NCBI RefSeq assembly: GCF_963169125.1
Contig: NC_084793.1
Span: 216,220,652-216,284,651 of the forward strand
Direction of reading: 5' to 3'
Length of the DNA: 64,000 nt
Source of the DNA: Humulus lupulus
Lineage: Eukaryota; Streptophyta; Magnoliopsida; Rosales; Cannabaceae
Shown: in pieces, positions 43,086 to 54,488 of the stretch
Layout: every line of letters starts with the position of its first letter
Position numbering within the stretch: the first letter of the stretch is position 1
Translations under genes and position numbers: made by a program
Notes under the pieces: generated by a model
What the model saw: only the letters and a program-made list of their open reading frames with translations
Told to the model about the DNA's origin: nothing
The model's database searches: none

Positions 43086-44165
43086 ACACCCTACAAATGT
43101 TCAATAAATTTCGAATAATTTACAGTGTCCAAAACAAGGTTCAAACAGTTGACTTTTACACGCGTATACAAAAAAATAAGCACGCATGCAACAAGTTCTT
43201 TGAACCCTATTTTCAGTACCATAATTTATTCATAATTCTCTTAAAATTTTGTAGGATGTTCTAGATAACTACAACATACACTGTCATATAAAAAAATTTG
43301 GATTGTATCTATTCAGGTGTCGAAAATAGAAAAATGATGCATCGGTGTTATCAAAAAAGTTGATGAGTTGTAGTCACTCTCTACAATTTTAATAGGTTAC
43401 TATTTATTAGCTTACTATTGAAGTTAATAATTAGAAATATATTAATATAATTACTTTATTTTTTTGTAACATAATTGATTCTATGATGTTTAAGATACAT
43501 TTTGGTTATTTTATAAGTTATTTAAAAACCTATCGAAGTTTCTTTTTAAAGGAGACTTATTTTTTATACTATTTAGTAACTTTTAACTATGAAATAATAA
43601 AATGCATTTCGATAACTAATGATGCTAGTTTATTTTAAATTGTGTTTAAGTTTGAATTTTGGTTATTTTTTATTAGTTACTTTTGAAGTATAATAATTTC
43701 GGTTATCTTCTCCACTAATGGCGAGAAAATCTAAGCTTGTTATATATCAATATGATATCCTTGAAGAACAAGTAGCGATAGTACCATCATTGAGTCTAAA
43801 TGTTCATTGGTTGCGATGAAAAACACTTAGAAAGTGGCAGATATACCACAAAGTCGTAGGAGAACGTTGATGATAAAGGGGGAAAGGGTGTTGAGTTTTG
43901 TTCGTCTCAAGATGCCCATTTCAGTGGTAACACACATTGGCCTTGGAGTAGCTAGAATTGGCTTGAAAATGCAGTCAAAGTCATGCCTCCAGTGACTTTG
44001 ACCGACGAGTGGGGCTTGCTCTGACATCATTTGACAGCGAAATTTTACTGTCGAGCTCATCGTTTGACGCTCTTTCTAGCCAGCATGTGAGGTAGTCAAA
44101 GCAACGACAAGTAACAATTGGGTCGATTGTCCATGGGGAGAGAGAGGAAGAAAGAGAAAGAACAT
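43086..44165. other. Unclassified AT-rich segment between the two nests
   Basis: About 1.08 kb that matches no element in this window. The first 650 bases are very AT-rich. The last 400 are less so and include a short minus-strand frame (43827-44060, 77 codons) whose product I do not recognise. I see no terminal inverted repeats, LTR ends or target duplications. It may be the decayed 3' end of TatA, another transposon fragment or original intergenic DNA. Confidence 0.5.
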
Positions 44166-45485
44166 GTAATGACCCAAAATTTGCTATTAAGGCTTAATGG
44201 CCTTGATTAGTGTGTCAGGAGGGCATAATTGGTATCTATGTGAATGAATGATTAAATGCATGATTAAATGAGTATATGGATATGATTAGATGCATGTTTA
44301 TGAGTATTGAATATGCATGTGGGCCATGTTTTGTTCTTAAGGGCATGTTTGTAATTTTGGCATGTTGAGGGCATAAATGTAAGTATTTGCGATAAATTGT
44401 TGAGACCACATTATTATGTGGATATACTTGCAGTTTGTGACTCGAGGCGATCCTGGTGAGCGATTTAGCGAAAAAGTCACGGTGGGGATTTATACCTGGC
44501 TCGGGGGAGCCTAGGGGTATTTCTAGGAATTTGGGAAATATATTAGAGACTATTTGAGATTAAGGAAAATACTTGGTGATTAGTTAGGTGTCGGGATGTA
44601 AGTAGTAATTATTAGGAATACTCGAGGAATTAGCGGGAATTGGGAACAAATGACCAAAATGCCCTTAGAATGTTGAAAGGCTTAGGATTTAAGTGGGAGG
44701 GCAAAATGGTCATTTGTTGGTTAAGAGGAGATAAGGGTGTTTTCTACCTTTATGCACTTAGTGGAAGTTGTAGAAAATATTAGAAGTAGAAGGAAGGAAA
44801 GAAAGAAGAAAAATAGGGACTCTTTCTTCTCCAATCGGTTTGCTCTATTCCTCACCATTCCCTGTGAGTTTTGAAACTGGAATCTCAGAGAAAGCTCAGG
44901 CTGGAGCTTGGGGCTAGAGACCTTGGGGAAGCTAGAGGAGTTAGCAGGGATTAGCAACTTAATTGAGGTAAGGTTTCAAGGTTTTGATGAGTTTTTTTAA
45001 CTGTGTTAGAATTGATTTCTGAAACTTGGTTTTTGATGGAAGTTAAGGGAATTAAGCTTTGGGAACTGAGGAGTTAAGGCTGGAAAGGTTTGGAGGATAA
45101 CCTAGGGTCGATTTCCCATCAAAGGTAAGAAATTCTAGACTTGGTCATTTGAGTTTCTGGGCTATTCTGGTTTTCCTGTTGAGTTTTTGAGCTTCAAGCT
45201 CAAACATGGTTTTTTCTTTATTTAATGGTGCATGTGGCTAAGTTTTATGTTGTTGGGCTATGTGGGGTGAGATGTAGATAATGGTAGGCTCAATTTGGTT
45301 TGTGGTTGAGGTTTGGAGGGGTTTTAGGGAGTTTTGGCTCGAGGAAATTTGAAGGAGGAAATCAGTGTGCTGAAGGTGTTGTAACTAGCGTTGTAGCGCT
45401 AGCCTTAGGGCACTACAGCGCTAGGCTTGGGTTTTCTGGGGATTTTTTTTGGCTCTATGTACACCTTGAAAATCAGCACGTACCT
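44166..45485 (+). mobile_element. TekI: partial Tekay-type LTR, plus orientation
   Basis: It starts TGTAATGACCCAAAATTTGC and aligns with the reverse complement of the TekC end (for example the AAGGCTTAA...GCCTTGATTAG block and GAGGGCATAAT). Two AGCGCT palindromes lie at 45390-45422, at the same distance from the LTR start as in TekC. It is cut at 45485 by TatF; the rest must lie beyond the right edge. It has no gene. Confidence 0.82.
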
Positions 45486-46241
45486 TGTTGAGACAGCTCG
45501 GGTACAGCGAGCTAATAAAAAGCCGTAATCGATGCACCACGTGTCCACCTCTCATCAGAGAACATTCGGTGCCATCCCCTATACAAATAGCTCGAGCTGT
45601 TTAGACATTTAGCAACCTATCACCTGGAACCATTTTGTGTAATATGGCATCAAAAGGCACGAGCTAACATTACGTTAAGCTCATGGTACGCCAAAGGTCT
45701 GACGTAACTCAGGGCCTTTATAAAGTTGACCACGCAATATAAACGTGCATAAAACAGACATCACGTGTCTGTTTTATTCCCGGATACGCAATATAAACGT
45801 GCGTGATCAGGCACCACACGCCTGATTTAGGCCATGCGGCCCATTACCTTTTTTACCTTTGATTAGACCACACTTCAATGTAAAATTTAGATATTAATCA
45901 TCAATGTCGCAGAGATGATGTGAAGGACCAAGGGATGACCCTAATACCTACCCAGAGATCATTCTCCTATAAATACTAGGATCCTGGGTAATGCAAGGGG
46001 TTGGATTCTTTCTGTAATGCAAATACTCTGTAAAAATAGAGAGAAGTTTACAGCAATAATATTGACTTGTGGACTACGGGAATTTTGACATCTGAACCAC
46101 ATAAAAAGGAGTGATCATTTTCTTTGCAGCTAATTTCCAACATCCTGGAGCATTATTACTTTCTTAATACGGTTTATCATTAAGCACTAATCCATCCTAG
46201 TTATTCATATAATTCACTGTTGGCGAAAAACAGCGTCAACG
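45486..46241 (+). repeat. TatF 5' LTR
   Basis: 756 bases, TGTTGAGACAGC to GCGTCAACG; the last base is G where relatives have A. TATAAATA at 45968-45975. U3 contains two inverted repeats, AAAACAGACA/TGTCTGTTTT (45751-45775, loop with a CACGTG G-box) and ATCAGGC/GCCTGAT (45806-45826), each preceded by CGCAATATAAACGTGC. Confidence 0.85.
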
Positions 46242-46242
46242 G

Positions 46243-46262
46243 TTTGGTGCTTTCATTGAGAG
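46243..46262 (+). promoter_or_regulatory. TatF primer binding site
   Basis: tttggtgctttcattgagag directly after the LTR, identical to the sites of TatB and TatG. Confidence 0.82.
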
Positions 46263-46295
46263 GATTTAGATTAGTGCTATCGCGAAAAGTTTATC

Positions 46296-47180
46296 ATGGT
46301 GGTCACTCGTTCAAGGCATGGTAACGAAACAGATCAGCATGGTGGGCAGGAGGCTCACCATACCGCTGTGTCCAACGAACAAAACTCAGAGATTCAGCAA
46401 CGATCGGGGAAACAGTCAATGGGCCATGACGACACCGGAAGTTCAGTGCCCCTACCGCCAAATCCGAACCCAGGTTATCTGACGGCAGTGGAGATGGAAA
46501 ACATGCAGTTGAGGAGCCATCTAGCCAAAGCAAATAAGCAAATCGAGGAGTTCTTGGCCCGACTACCCCCTCTTGCGACCGATGTTAACGTTGGAAAGAG
46601 GCAAAGCAGGACTCAAAAGTCCCGCTGGGATAGTCAGCCCAGGCCCAATCAATCGGTTAGAACCTCAACCTCGAGTTATGCGCCCATGTCGCACCATCAC
46701 CAGGAAACTATGGTTGATGATTTTCCCAGGGACCATCAAAGAGTCAGCCGGTCAGTCAGAACTTCAACCCCAAGTTCGGCTCCACCATCGAATGCACCCA
46801 GGAGAGCTCGTGACGGTTCAAGAAGGAGATCCGGGGGGAGCTTGTGTGGCCAACCTACTCCGGCTAGCCCCCCCGCGCAGCGATCGGATCGCCAGATGCA
46901 GAGGGCTGGAGGCGCTGGAGCAGAGAGACCGCGAGCTAGTTTGGTCTGACTTGACGGAACTAGAATTTCCTCATCGATCAGACATCCTCCTTCGCTGATA
47001 AGATATCCATCTCCTCCTCATCCTGCCCGAGACATTCCTGCATACAGAAACAGCAGGAGGAATCTTCCTCCCACTGTTCCTGCTCATCCCCCACGAGCGC
47101 ACGGAAATGTCTCAGATCCTCACCCTCAACAGCAGGCTCTGAGCTTCTCTAATGGGAGTTATTGGACCGAAAGCCACTGA
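46296..47180 (+). pseudogene. TatF gag, N-terminal region
   Basis: Starts M-V-V-T-R-S-R-H-G-N-E-T, very like the gag start of TatG. The region is low-complexity and rich in Ser, Arg and Pro, with a short helix V-E-M-E-N-M-Q-L-R-S-H-L. The first frame is open to 46949; the alignment with TatG then moves to another frame. It ends at TekH after the sequence for G-S-Y-W-T-E. Confidence 0.78.
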
Positions 47181-49211
47181 TGTAACGCCCTACTACTTTA
47201 GAGCTGTTACCAAGCGAGTTTAAAATGTGCTTTCAGCCCGCTAATTGGGATTTTAGGTCAAAATGTGTAATTAAGTCATAAGCGAAGTTATAAACTTTGA
47301 AAATAATTACATTTACTGAAAATCATAAAGTGTTTGACACCTGGGATCCCAAAACACTGTTTAGAAATATTTACAACATATAAATACAAAGTAGGTTGAC
47401 TAGACGACAAAATCTTGGTTTTAACACAACCATCTCTCAAAAACCACTAGCTATGGCAGCCAGGCAGGCCAAACATGTACGCGTCACTTCATGCTCTCCG
47501 TACTCATGGTTGGTCGACCCTTCCCTTGCCCTTACCTGCACCACAGAGCACCCGTAAGCCGAAGCCCAGCAAGAAAACCCTTACAAGCAGAAAACATATG
47601 CATAACAAACACATAGCGTATAAACAGGCCATCGATAGGCTAAACACATACGGCCAAGCCGTCCCAGGCGCTTTACCAGGCCCTGGGTTTGCGGTCCACA
47701 CCGTGAGGATATCCCAGGTATCCTTTAGGGTCTCGCCCTGGCAACTCACACTCCACGTGCTCAACGCTGCTCCCGGCCCCTTGCCGTACTCGGCCTTGCA
47801 CTCAACGTGCCCAACGCCGTTCCCGGCCCTTTGCCGTTCCCGGCCCCTGCCGACCTCGGCCTAGGCCATTCCCGGCTCTTGCCAAACATTTACACAATTG
47901 CATTCATAGCATAATAAACATATATTGAACACTAACAAATTCAATCAAAGGGCTATGCCCTGCAATTCAAACATATTGGGGCTCAGCCCTACATACAAGC
48001 TCTATGGGAACAGGGGTTTTCTTACCTGCGTCCCGAGCTCTCCGAGCATCGATATCCTGTGCACAGTCCTCTAACTTGAGCCTCGCTGAAACCCTAGTCA
48101 CAACACATTAACAATATTCATCCATCAAGTTCTAATCCATTAAATAACTTTGAGCCATATCTCCAATCTCCGGGACCTTGAATTCTATCAATCCAGGTGA
48201 TAAAATCCATCCTGAGCCTTAACCTTTGAGTTCCCAAGCCTAAACACACTTAAAAGCACAAAATGGCACTAAGAGTCGCAGCCCTATGGGACCATGCCGT
48301 GGCCCGCCCCCAAACCCGAGAGCACACCCAAAACAGGGCAAGCACGCAGCGGCCCTGGCTAAGGCATGCTGCGGCCCGCCCTTCTTCCAAGCCACCCAAA
48401 TGCTTTGGAGGGCCGCGGCTCAGCAAGAACAATGCCGCGGCCCAACCCTTCGAACCCAGAAAAAAAAAATCCTCCATTTTTTCTTCTAAAACCCAGCAAA
48501 CCATCCTTAAAAATCAACCTAACAATCCAAACATTAATCACAGAAACCTTTAAACAACTTCAGTAGCAAAACCTAACAAGAACTTAAGCCCAAATACCTC
48601 ATCAAACCCAAAATCAATCCTTCACCAAACTACATGCATATTCTAAAAACCAGCAAAAACTTCAACCTAAATCCTTGTAATTTAAAGCTTACCCTTGCTG
48701 AACTTAGTCTCTAAATTTGGTCCTTAAGCCTCAGGCTTCTAGCTCCAAAGATATCTTAGCTTCACTACTTAGTCCTTAGCTTGATTTCACCAAGAATTCT
48801 CCCAAGCTCAAATGGAGAGAAAGAAAAGAAGACAACTTCAAGAGAGAGAGAAGGAAAGAGTCGGTTTTTGAATGTTCTAAACAATTCCAAGTTTTGTTTT
48901 ATTTAACTTAAGTCTATAGGGTTACCTCAAGGCTCGGGGTACCAAAACGTCCCCGAGGGCAAAATGGTAAATTTCCCCAATATTCCCTCCTAGACATTCT
49001 AACCTCAAATACATCTCTGAATATTTATTTCCATAACCCGATAACCCCATAACACATCTAATACCCAAAATACCCCTCGACTCACCCTGAGTCGGATTCT
49101 CTACCCCGTTGTGACTTTCTGGCTAACCGTTCCCCAGGACTGTCTCAGATCATGCTGCACAGATAAATCACATACATATCGCATTTATCACATTTATACC
49201 CTCAACGAGCT
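47181..49211 (-). mobile_element. TekH: solo LTR of a Tekay-type chromovirus, left part
   Basis: It starts TGTAACGCCCTACTAC, close to TekC. It runs to 49211, where TatG is inserted, and finishes at 61231-61410 with GGGTCGTTGCA (the usual CGTTACA with one change). The total is about 2.2 kb with no internal region, so it is a solo LTR. It sits in TatF gag with flanks actga/accga. CGGCC-rich microrepeats lie at 47770-47885, two CCGCGG sites near 48413-48440 and an (AG)n run near 48840. No gene. Confidence 0.88.
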
Positions 49212-49969
49212 TGTACGCCCTGTTTTTCCCACGGGCTGATTAGCGAGCCGAGCTGCGGCCTAATCATAGTTATCTCATGGACGTCCCGCAGATCGGAGCT
49301 TCTGTCATTAGGTCGTACCTACTTAGCTCGAGGAAACTCAAGGGTTCACCAAGATTGCACAAGACTTGACCCCGGATTCTGAAGGCCTATGGTCGAGTTA
49401 AGTATCCAGCTCGCGGTACAAACTGGGTATGAAGGCTATGACCCTTTGTAAAGTCAACACGCGCAAGGTAAACGTGCATATATCAGACATCAGGTGTCTG
49501 ATATGCCCCTGACTTCTCGGACACGGAGCAGGAACGTGCGTATTCAGACACCCACGACTGGGTTGGGCCGTGCGACCCATTATCTCCTTACCTATCGATT
49601 TGACCATACTAATGTGTTAGGTTTAGGAATTAATCATGAATGTCACAGAGTTGATGTGATAGATAAGAGGGTCACAGGATGACCTTCTTACCAACTCCCA
49701 GGTGCCTTCTCCTATAAATATGGAGACCCTGGGACTTAATAAGGGTTGGATTCTCTATTGTAAAAAAAGGCCCTGTAATCAAATATCCAGTATAGAGCAA
49801 TAATACTGACTAGTGGAATAGAAGGATTTTAACCTTTGAACCACTCAAAAACGTGTCTTGTGTCACCTCTTTCCTTTTCTAAGATTTTATATCCGTTTCG
49901 GTTCACATTTAGCACTAATCCCTTTCTCTTCATTTCTTAATTACTTGTTGGCGAAGAACCGCGTCAACA
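49212..49969 (+). repeat. TatG 5' LTR
   Basis: Starts TGTACGCCC and ends CGCGTCAACA. TATAAATA lies at 49713-49720. Near 49478-49504 an inverted repeat of 11-base arms with one mismatch corresponds to the perfect one in the 3' LTR. Confidence 0.94.
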
Positions 49970-49970
49970 G

Positions 49971-49990
49971 TTTGGTGCTTTCATTGAGAG
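49971..49990 (+). promoter_or_regulatory. TatG primer binding site
   Basis: tttggtgctttcattgagag one base after the LTR; identical in TatB and TatF. Confidence 0.85.
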
Positions 49991-50025
49991 TAAGTCCGAT
50001 TCAGTGTTGTCGCAAACATCCGACT

Positions 50026-50959
50026 ATGGTGACAACTCGATCCAGGCACGGTAATGAGACAAAACAACATGATGGGCAAGAGGCTCATCATACTGCCATC
50101 CCTGGTGAACAAGTTCCTAAAGTCCTGCAGCAGCCAGGAAAGCAGCCGGCGGGCCAAGATGATACTGGTAGTTCGGCGCCTCGACCGCCTAATCCGAACC
50201 CCTGTTACTATACTGCTGTGGAGATGGAGAACGCTCAGCTGAGGAGCCAGTTAGCAACAGCTAGTCAGCAGATTAAGGATATGCTGGCCCGACTGCCCCC
50301 TCTCACAACCGACGCTAACGTCGGAGAGAGGCAAGGTGAGGCTCCTAAGTCTCGCCGGGGTAATCGGTCCAGGCATAGCCGTTCGGACAGACTTCCAGCA
50401 GCCAACTCCACCCCTTCATCACACCATCGAGAGGCAGACTTCGGAGGAATGCCTAGAGCCGAACAACAGCAATACAGTCGTTCGGTCAAGACGTCGACTC
50501 CTAGCTCCTAACCATCCTCGAGGACGCCCAGAGGAGCTCGAGGAAATTCTTGAAGGAGATTCGGAGCGGGCTCACGACATCAGCCCGTTCCCAACAACCA
50601 TCCTGCGCCCTCGTCCAGATCGCCAGGCGCGGGACCAGCAGGTTGGCAGGGCCGAAAGGCCCCAACTAAACTTGATCCATCCTGACGGAACTAGGATAGC
50701 CTCTCCAGTCAGGCATCCTCCTTCTCCAATCAGATGTCCGTCTCCTCCTCGGCCCGTCCGAGACATCCCAGCCTATGGGAGTAGTAGGAGAAATCCACCA
50801 TCGGCAGGACCTTCCCGGTGTAGCAGGGCGCCAAGGGAAAGTCCATATCCTCAGCACCATAGGCGGACTACAAGCCTATCTAGCAGGAGCCATTGGACCA
50901 GCAGTCGCCGGAGTGATCTCTCTGGGGGAGACCTGCGCCAGCGTCTGAGTTCGGCGTAA
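50026..50959 (+). pseudogene. TatG gag, N-terminal region
   Basis: Begins M-V-T-T-R-S-R-H-G-N-E at 50026. The frame is open to 50511, and coding character then shifts to the frame that ends at 50959 (R-P-D-R-Q-A-R-D-Q-Q, S-P-I-R-C-P-S-P-P-R-P-V-R-D). It is disordered and rich in Arg, Ser and Pro, as in other Tat gag N-termini. A frameshift near 50480 and a stop at 50957 separate it from the capsid part. Confidence 0.75.
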
Positions 50960-51133
50960 AGTCATCAAACCACCCAGGGAGGTGACCTGCGAGATCGCCT
51001 TAACTCTCATAGAGGGGAACAAGCAGGAGGGGATGACCATGCTCGCTCAAGGGGGGCTCTGTCCGAAGTACGTAACGGAGGGAATGTCCCAAATAACCTA
51101 TCTCAAGATAGGAGGGGCAATAACCCACCAAAT

Positions 51134-52417
51134 ATGTACAATGGGTCCGGAGCTATTGAACAGCCCCGGAATGACCAAGGACATCAGGACCAAACCCTCG
51201 AGTGCTTGACTCAGATGGAGGAGCTGATGAGGAAGCTCCTATCAGAAAAAGAAAAAGACGAAAATGATTCAGGGGACGAGATGGAACTCTTTGCCCCCAG
51301 TATAGCAGCAACGGCGTACCCATCTAGTTTCCGTATGCCCCACTTGTCAAATTTCAATGGGGACGGAGACCCATCGAACCATCTAGGGATGTTCAACACC
51401 CTAATGATGGCCCACAACATTTGCCCCGAGCTGAGATGTTTAATCTTCCCTTCCACACTGACTGGGCCTGCCAGGCAGTGGTTCAAGCAAAGTAAAAGGC
51501 AGTCAATCAGTTCCTGGAAGACCTTCTCAGCTGACTTCAAAAGGGCATTCCGAGCCTCTCAGGCCGCCCGTGTTCAGGCCGACTCCCTGGCTAACGTGAG
51601 GCAGCAGCCCGGTGAGACTCTGAAGGCCTACCTGAGCAGATTCACGAACGTTGCTGCTCGGGCCAGAGACGCGGATGATAGCTCCAAGCTCATGGCCATG
51701 AGAACTGGAATCCTCGTGGGAAGAGACCTCTGGAAGGATATACAAAGGAAGGGAGTTGGCTCGGTTAACGAATTCCTTAACAGAGCCCAAGAATGGATCA
51801 ACTTGGAAGAAGTCGAAGCTTCAGCTGCGGGAACCAGCCAGGTCCCCAAGCAGCCCGCTGGAGTAGGGACGGAGGTCGTGGCAGCGACCCAAAACGCCAC
51901 ACAGAACAACCAACCCGGTGGAGGCAAAAGAAAGGGAAATGGCGAAAACAGTCTGCACGACCAAAAGAAGAACAAATCCATAGACAAGTTTAAGCCCGTC
52001 TTCGCGAATTATACCGAGTTAACCCAGTCTAGCAAGAATATCTTCCTAGCCAACTCTACTCGAGTCCCTTGGAAGAGGCCGGAGCCATTAAAGCACCACA
52101 AGGGGAAGAGAGACACTTCTAAGTTTTGTCGTTTTCATAACGACGTCGGCCACAATACCGACGATTACAGACACCTAAAAGACGAGATCGAGACTCTCAT
52201 CCGAGTCGGCCCCTTGGCTCAATACGCACGGAACAGGGTTCCAGCAAACCGACCTGCTCTAGATGTCCCGGTCAGTCAGCCCGGGTCTCGGTTAGATCAG
52301 GATATCCCTCCCCCTGTTGTAGGGGGGGGAGATATCCACCATCTCTGGAGGTCCGCAAATGGCCGACACGAGCAGAGGCGCCCAGAAGAGATACGTGAAC
52401 GAACTAAAGGCTCATAA
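51134..52417 (+). CDS. TatG gag, capsid and nucleocapsid
   Basis: An open frame of 427 residues (51134-52417); coding similarity extends a little upstream in a broken frame (50982-51209). Capsid motifs: N-F-N-G-D-G-D-P-S-N-H-L, T-G-P-A-R-Q-W-F-K, L-K-A-Y-L-S-R-F-T-N-V and N-L-E-E-V-E-A-S. The nucleocapsid motif near residue 340 reads C-R-F-H-N-D-V-G-H-N-T-D-D-Y, where TatF has C at the last position, so the zinc site has lost a ligand. From about 52330 the frame is not the one used by relatives: a run of G has gained a base, and protease follows in another frame. Confidence 0.9.
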   Translation: MYNGSGAIEQPRNDQGHQDQTLECLTQMEELMRKLLSEKEKDENDSGDEMELFAPSIAATAYPSSFRMPHLSNFNGDGDPSNHLGMFNTLMMAHNICPELRCLIFPSTLTGPARQWFKQSKRQSISSWKTFSADFKRAFRASQAARVQADSLANVRQQPGETLKAYLSRFTNVAARARDADDSSKLMAMRTGILVGRDLWKDIQRKGVGSVNEFLNRAQEWINLEEVEASAAGTSQVPKQPAGVGTEVVAATQNATQNNQPGGGKRKGNGENSLHDQKKNKSIDKFKPVFANYTELTQSSKNIFLANSTRVPWKRPEPLKHHKGKRDTSKFCRFHNDVGHNTDDYRHLKDEIETLIRVGPLAQYARNRVPANRPALDVPVSQPGSRLDQDIPPPVVGGGDIHHLWRSANGRHEQRRPEEIRERTKGS

Positions 52418-54017
52418 CGGAGTGGAGTTTGTTCCGGAACAGCGTCAATCAAAGCAACAGCGATTGGAAAGGCAACCAATCATTTTTACGGAGGAAGATG
52501 CGGGCCATGTCCAGTTCCCTCACAATGATCTTCTGGTCGTAGCAGTCCAGCTCGCCAACCGGAGGGTGAGGAGGGTACTGATAGACAATGGGAGTTCGGT
52601 GAACCTCCTATTCCGATCCACCTTAGAGAAGATGGGTTTGACTGTCGCCGAGCTGAAGGCAACCTCCATGATGTTGTATGGTTTTTCAGGAGAAGGATCA
52701 GCAGCGATTGGGACGATCGAGTTAGTGATCACCCTAGGTGAAGGGTCTCGGACAGTCTCCAAACTCCTCGAGTTCATGGTCATTGACTGCTCCGCTGCCT
52801 ACAACGCCATTTTGGGCCGACCTACGCTCATAGCCTTCGAGGCCGTCACGTCCATTCGCCACCTCGCAATGAAATTCCCTACTTCAATGGGAATCTGCAC
52901 TGTCCATGGCGATCATCTCGCTGCCAGGGAATGCTACAGCATTTCCATGAAGGGAAAGTCTAAACCCGAGCAGCTGGCAATGGCCATTCAAGGTGAAGAG
53001 GAATCTCGGGAACCCTTAGCGGATCCTGAGATTGAAAAACCTCAAAACGCCGAGGGGGAAAATGTCGTCTTAAGTGAGGATATTGACCCCCGAATAGGTG
53101 AGGACAAATCCGAGCTCCAGGCAATAGAGGAGCTCGAGGAAGTGAACATTGATCCGCAGAATCTGTCACGAATGGTCAGGCTCGGGAAAAACCTCTGTAG
53201 CCAGAGGAAGGCGGAGCTGACTACGTTTCTGCAGGATAACTTGAACGTATTCACATGGTCGCACGAGGACATGGTGGGAATTAGCCCGAGTGTCATCATG
53301 CACACACTTCATCTGGATAAAAGTGTTCCTGCCAAGTCCCAGAAGCAAAGGCGTTTAGGAACCACTCGAGCTGAAGCCCTAGAGGAAGAGGTATCCTGGC
53401 TCAAGAAATGTGGCTTTATCCGTGAAGCCAAGTTTCCAATATGGGTTGCCAACCCCGTGCTGGTTCCAAAGCCTAACGGGAAATGGCGGACCTGCATCAA
53501 TTTCTCTGACCTGAATAAAGCCTGCCCCAAGGATTGCTTCCCATTGCCCAGGATCGACCATTTGGTGGATGCCACGGCGGGGCACGAGCTCATGTCCTTT
53601 ATGGACGCGTACTCGAGCTACAATCAGATCGCGATGAATCCGGCGGACCAGGAGCACACCAGCTTCATGACCCCAACTAACGTCTATTGTTACAAGGTCA
53701 TGCCGTTCGGTCTGAAGAACGCCGGAGCTACCTACCAAAGGCTAGTAAATAGAATGTTCGCAGACCAGATCGGAAAAAACATGGAAGTGTACGTTGATGA
53801 CATGCTAGTCAAGTCAAAGATTGCCGATAACCATGTTTCCGACTTGGAAGAATGTTTTAAGATACTACGGGAATATGGCATGAGGCTAAATCCACAGAAA
53901 TGCACTTTTGGAGTCACGTCAAGGAAATTCCTGGGGTTCATAGTCAATACCCAAGGAATCGAGGCAAACCCTGACAAGATCAGATCCCTGCTCGAACTTC
54001 CTTCTCCCAGGTCGTGA
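52359..54017 (+). CDS. TatG protease and reverse transcriptase
   Basis: A 552-residue frame. Protease: V-L-I-D-N-G-S-S-V-N-L-L-F near residue 75, Y-G-F-S-G-E-G, Y-N-A-I-L-G-R-P-T-L and H-L-A-M-K-F-P-T. A variable acidic linker follows, then RT: F-T-W-S-H-E-D-M-V-G-I, V-P-K-P-N-G-K-W-R-T-C, S-F-M-D-A-Y-S-S-Y-N-Q-I, V-M-P-F-G-L-K-N-A-G-A-T-Y-Q, catalytic V-Y-V-D-D-M-L-V-K and F-L-G-F-I-V-N-T-Q-G-I. All catalytic aspartates are present. A single TGA at 54015-54017 ends the frame; the next segment continues in the same frame. Confidence 0.93.
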   Translation: MADTSRGAQKRYVNELKAHNGVEFVPEQRQSKQQRLERQPIIFTEEDAGHVQFPHNDLLVVAVQLANRRVRRVLIDNGSSVNLLFRSTLEKMGLTVAELKATSMMLYGFSGEGSAAIGTIELVITLGEGSRTVSKLLEFMVIDCSAAYNAILGRPTLIAFEAVTSIRHLAMKFPTSMGICTVHGDHLAARECYSISMKGKSKPEQLAMAIQGEEESREPLADPEIEKPQNAEGENVVLSEDIDPRIGEDKSELQAIEELEEVNIDPQNLSRMVRLGKNLCSQRKAELTTFLQDNLNVFTWSHEDMVGISPSVIMHTLHLDKSVPAKSQKQRRLGTTRAEALEEEVSWLKKCGFIREAKFPIWVANPVLVPKPNGKWRTCINFSDLNKACPKDCFPLPRIDHLVDATAGHELMSFMDAYSSYNQIAMNPADQEHTSFMTPTNVYCYKVMPFGLKNAGATYQRLVNRMFADQIGKNMEVYVDDMLVKSKIADNHVSDLEECFKILREYGMRLNPQKCTFGVTSRKFLGFIVNTQGIEANPDKIRSLLELPSPRS

Positions 54018-54488
54018 AAAGATGTCCAAGGCCTGACAGGAAGAGTGGCGGCCCTCAACCGGTTCATTTCCAAGTCCACCGATAAGTGTTTGCCCTTCTA
54101 CAACCTGCTCCGAGGTAACAAGAAGTTCGAATGGTCAGTAGAGTGCGAAAGCGCATTCCTCGACCTGAAAGCACATCTGGCTGAGCCGCCCATGCTATCC
54201 AAACCCAAGGCAGGAGAGCCTCTTTTTCTCTACCTGGCTGTCACTGAGGACGCAGCTAGTGCCGTACTGGTACGAGAGGAGGACCAAGTTCAGAAACCAG
54301 TCTACTACATCAGCAAGAGACTTCTCGGGGCTGAGTCCCGATACCCGCTGATGGAGAAATTGGCGTTCTGCCTTATCACGGCTTCGCAAAATCTCAGGCC
54401 GTACTTCCAGTCCCACTCGATTCACGTCATGACCGATCAACCTTTAAGGCAAGTTTTGCAAAACCTGAAGCATCGGGACATTTGTTAA
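54018..54488 (+). pseudogene. TatG RT-linked RNase H
   Basis: Follows the TGA in frame: L-T-G-R-V-A-A-L-N-R-F-I, K-F-E-W-S-V-E-C-E, L-F-L-Y-L-A-V-T-E-D-A-A-S-A-V-L, K-P-V-Y-Y-I-S-K-R-L-L, L-M-E-K-L-A-F-C-L and V-M-T-D-Q-P-L-R-Q-V. This is the RNase H normally fused to Ty3/gypsy RT, here with weak catalytic motifs, as is usual in Tat elements. A frameshift at about 54480 leads into the next frame. Confidence 0.88.

Noticed and set aside
43827..44060. 77-codon minus-strand frame as a captured host gene exon
   Set aside because: No recognisable domain, no splice sites and no second supporting frame, so it is kept only as part of the unclassified segment.
46573..46998. Second frame over TatF gag N-terminus as a separate gene
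   Set aside because: It overlaps the gag frame in a low-complexity region. The end part is probably gag after a frameshift, not a new gene.
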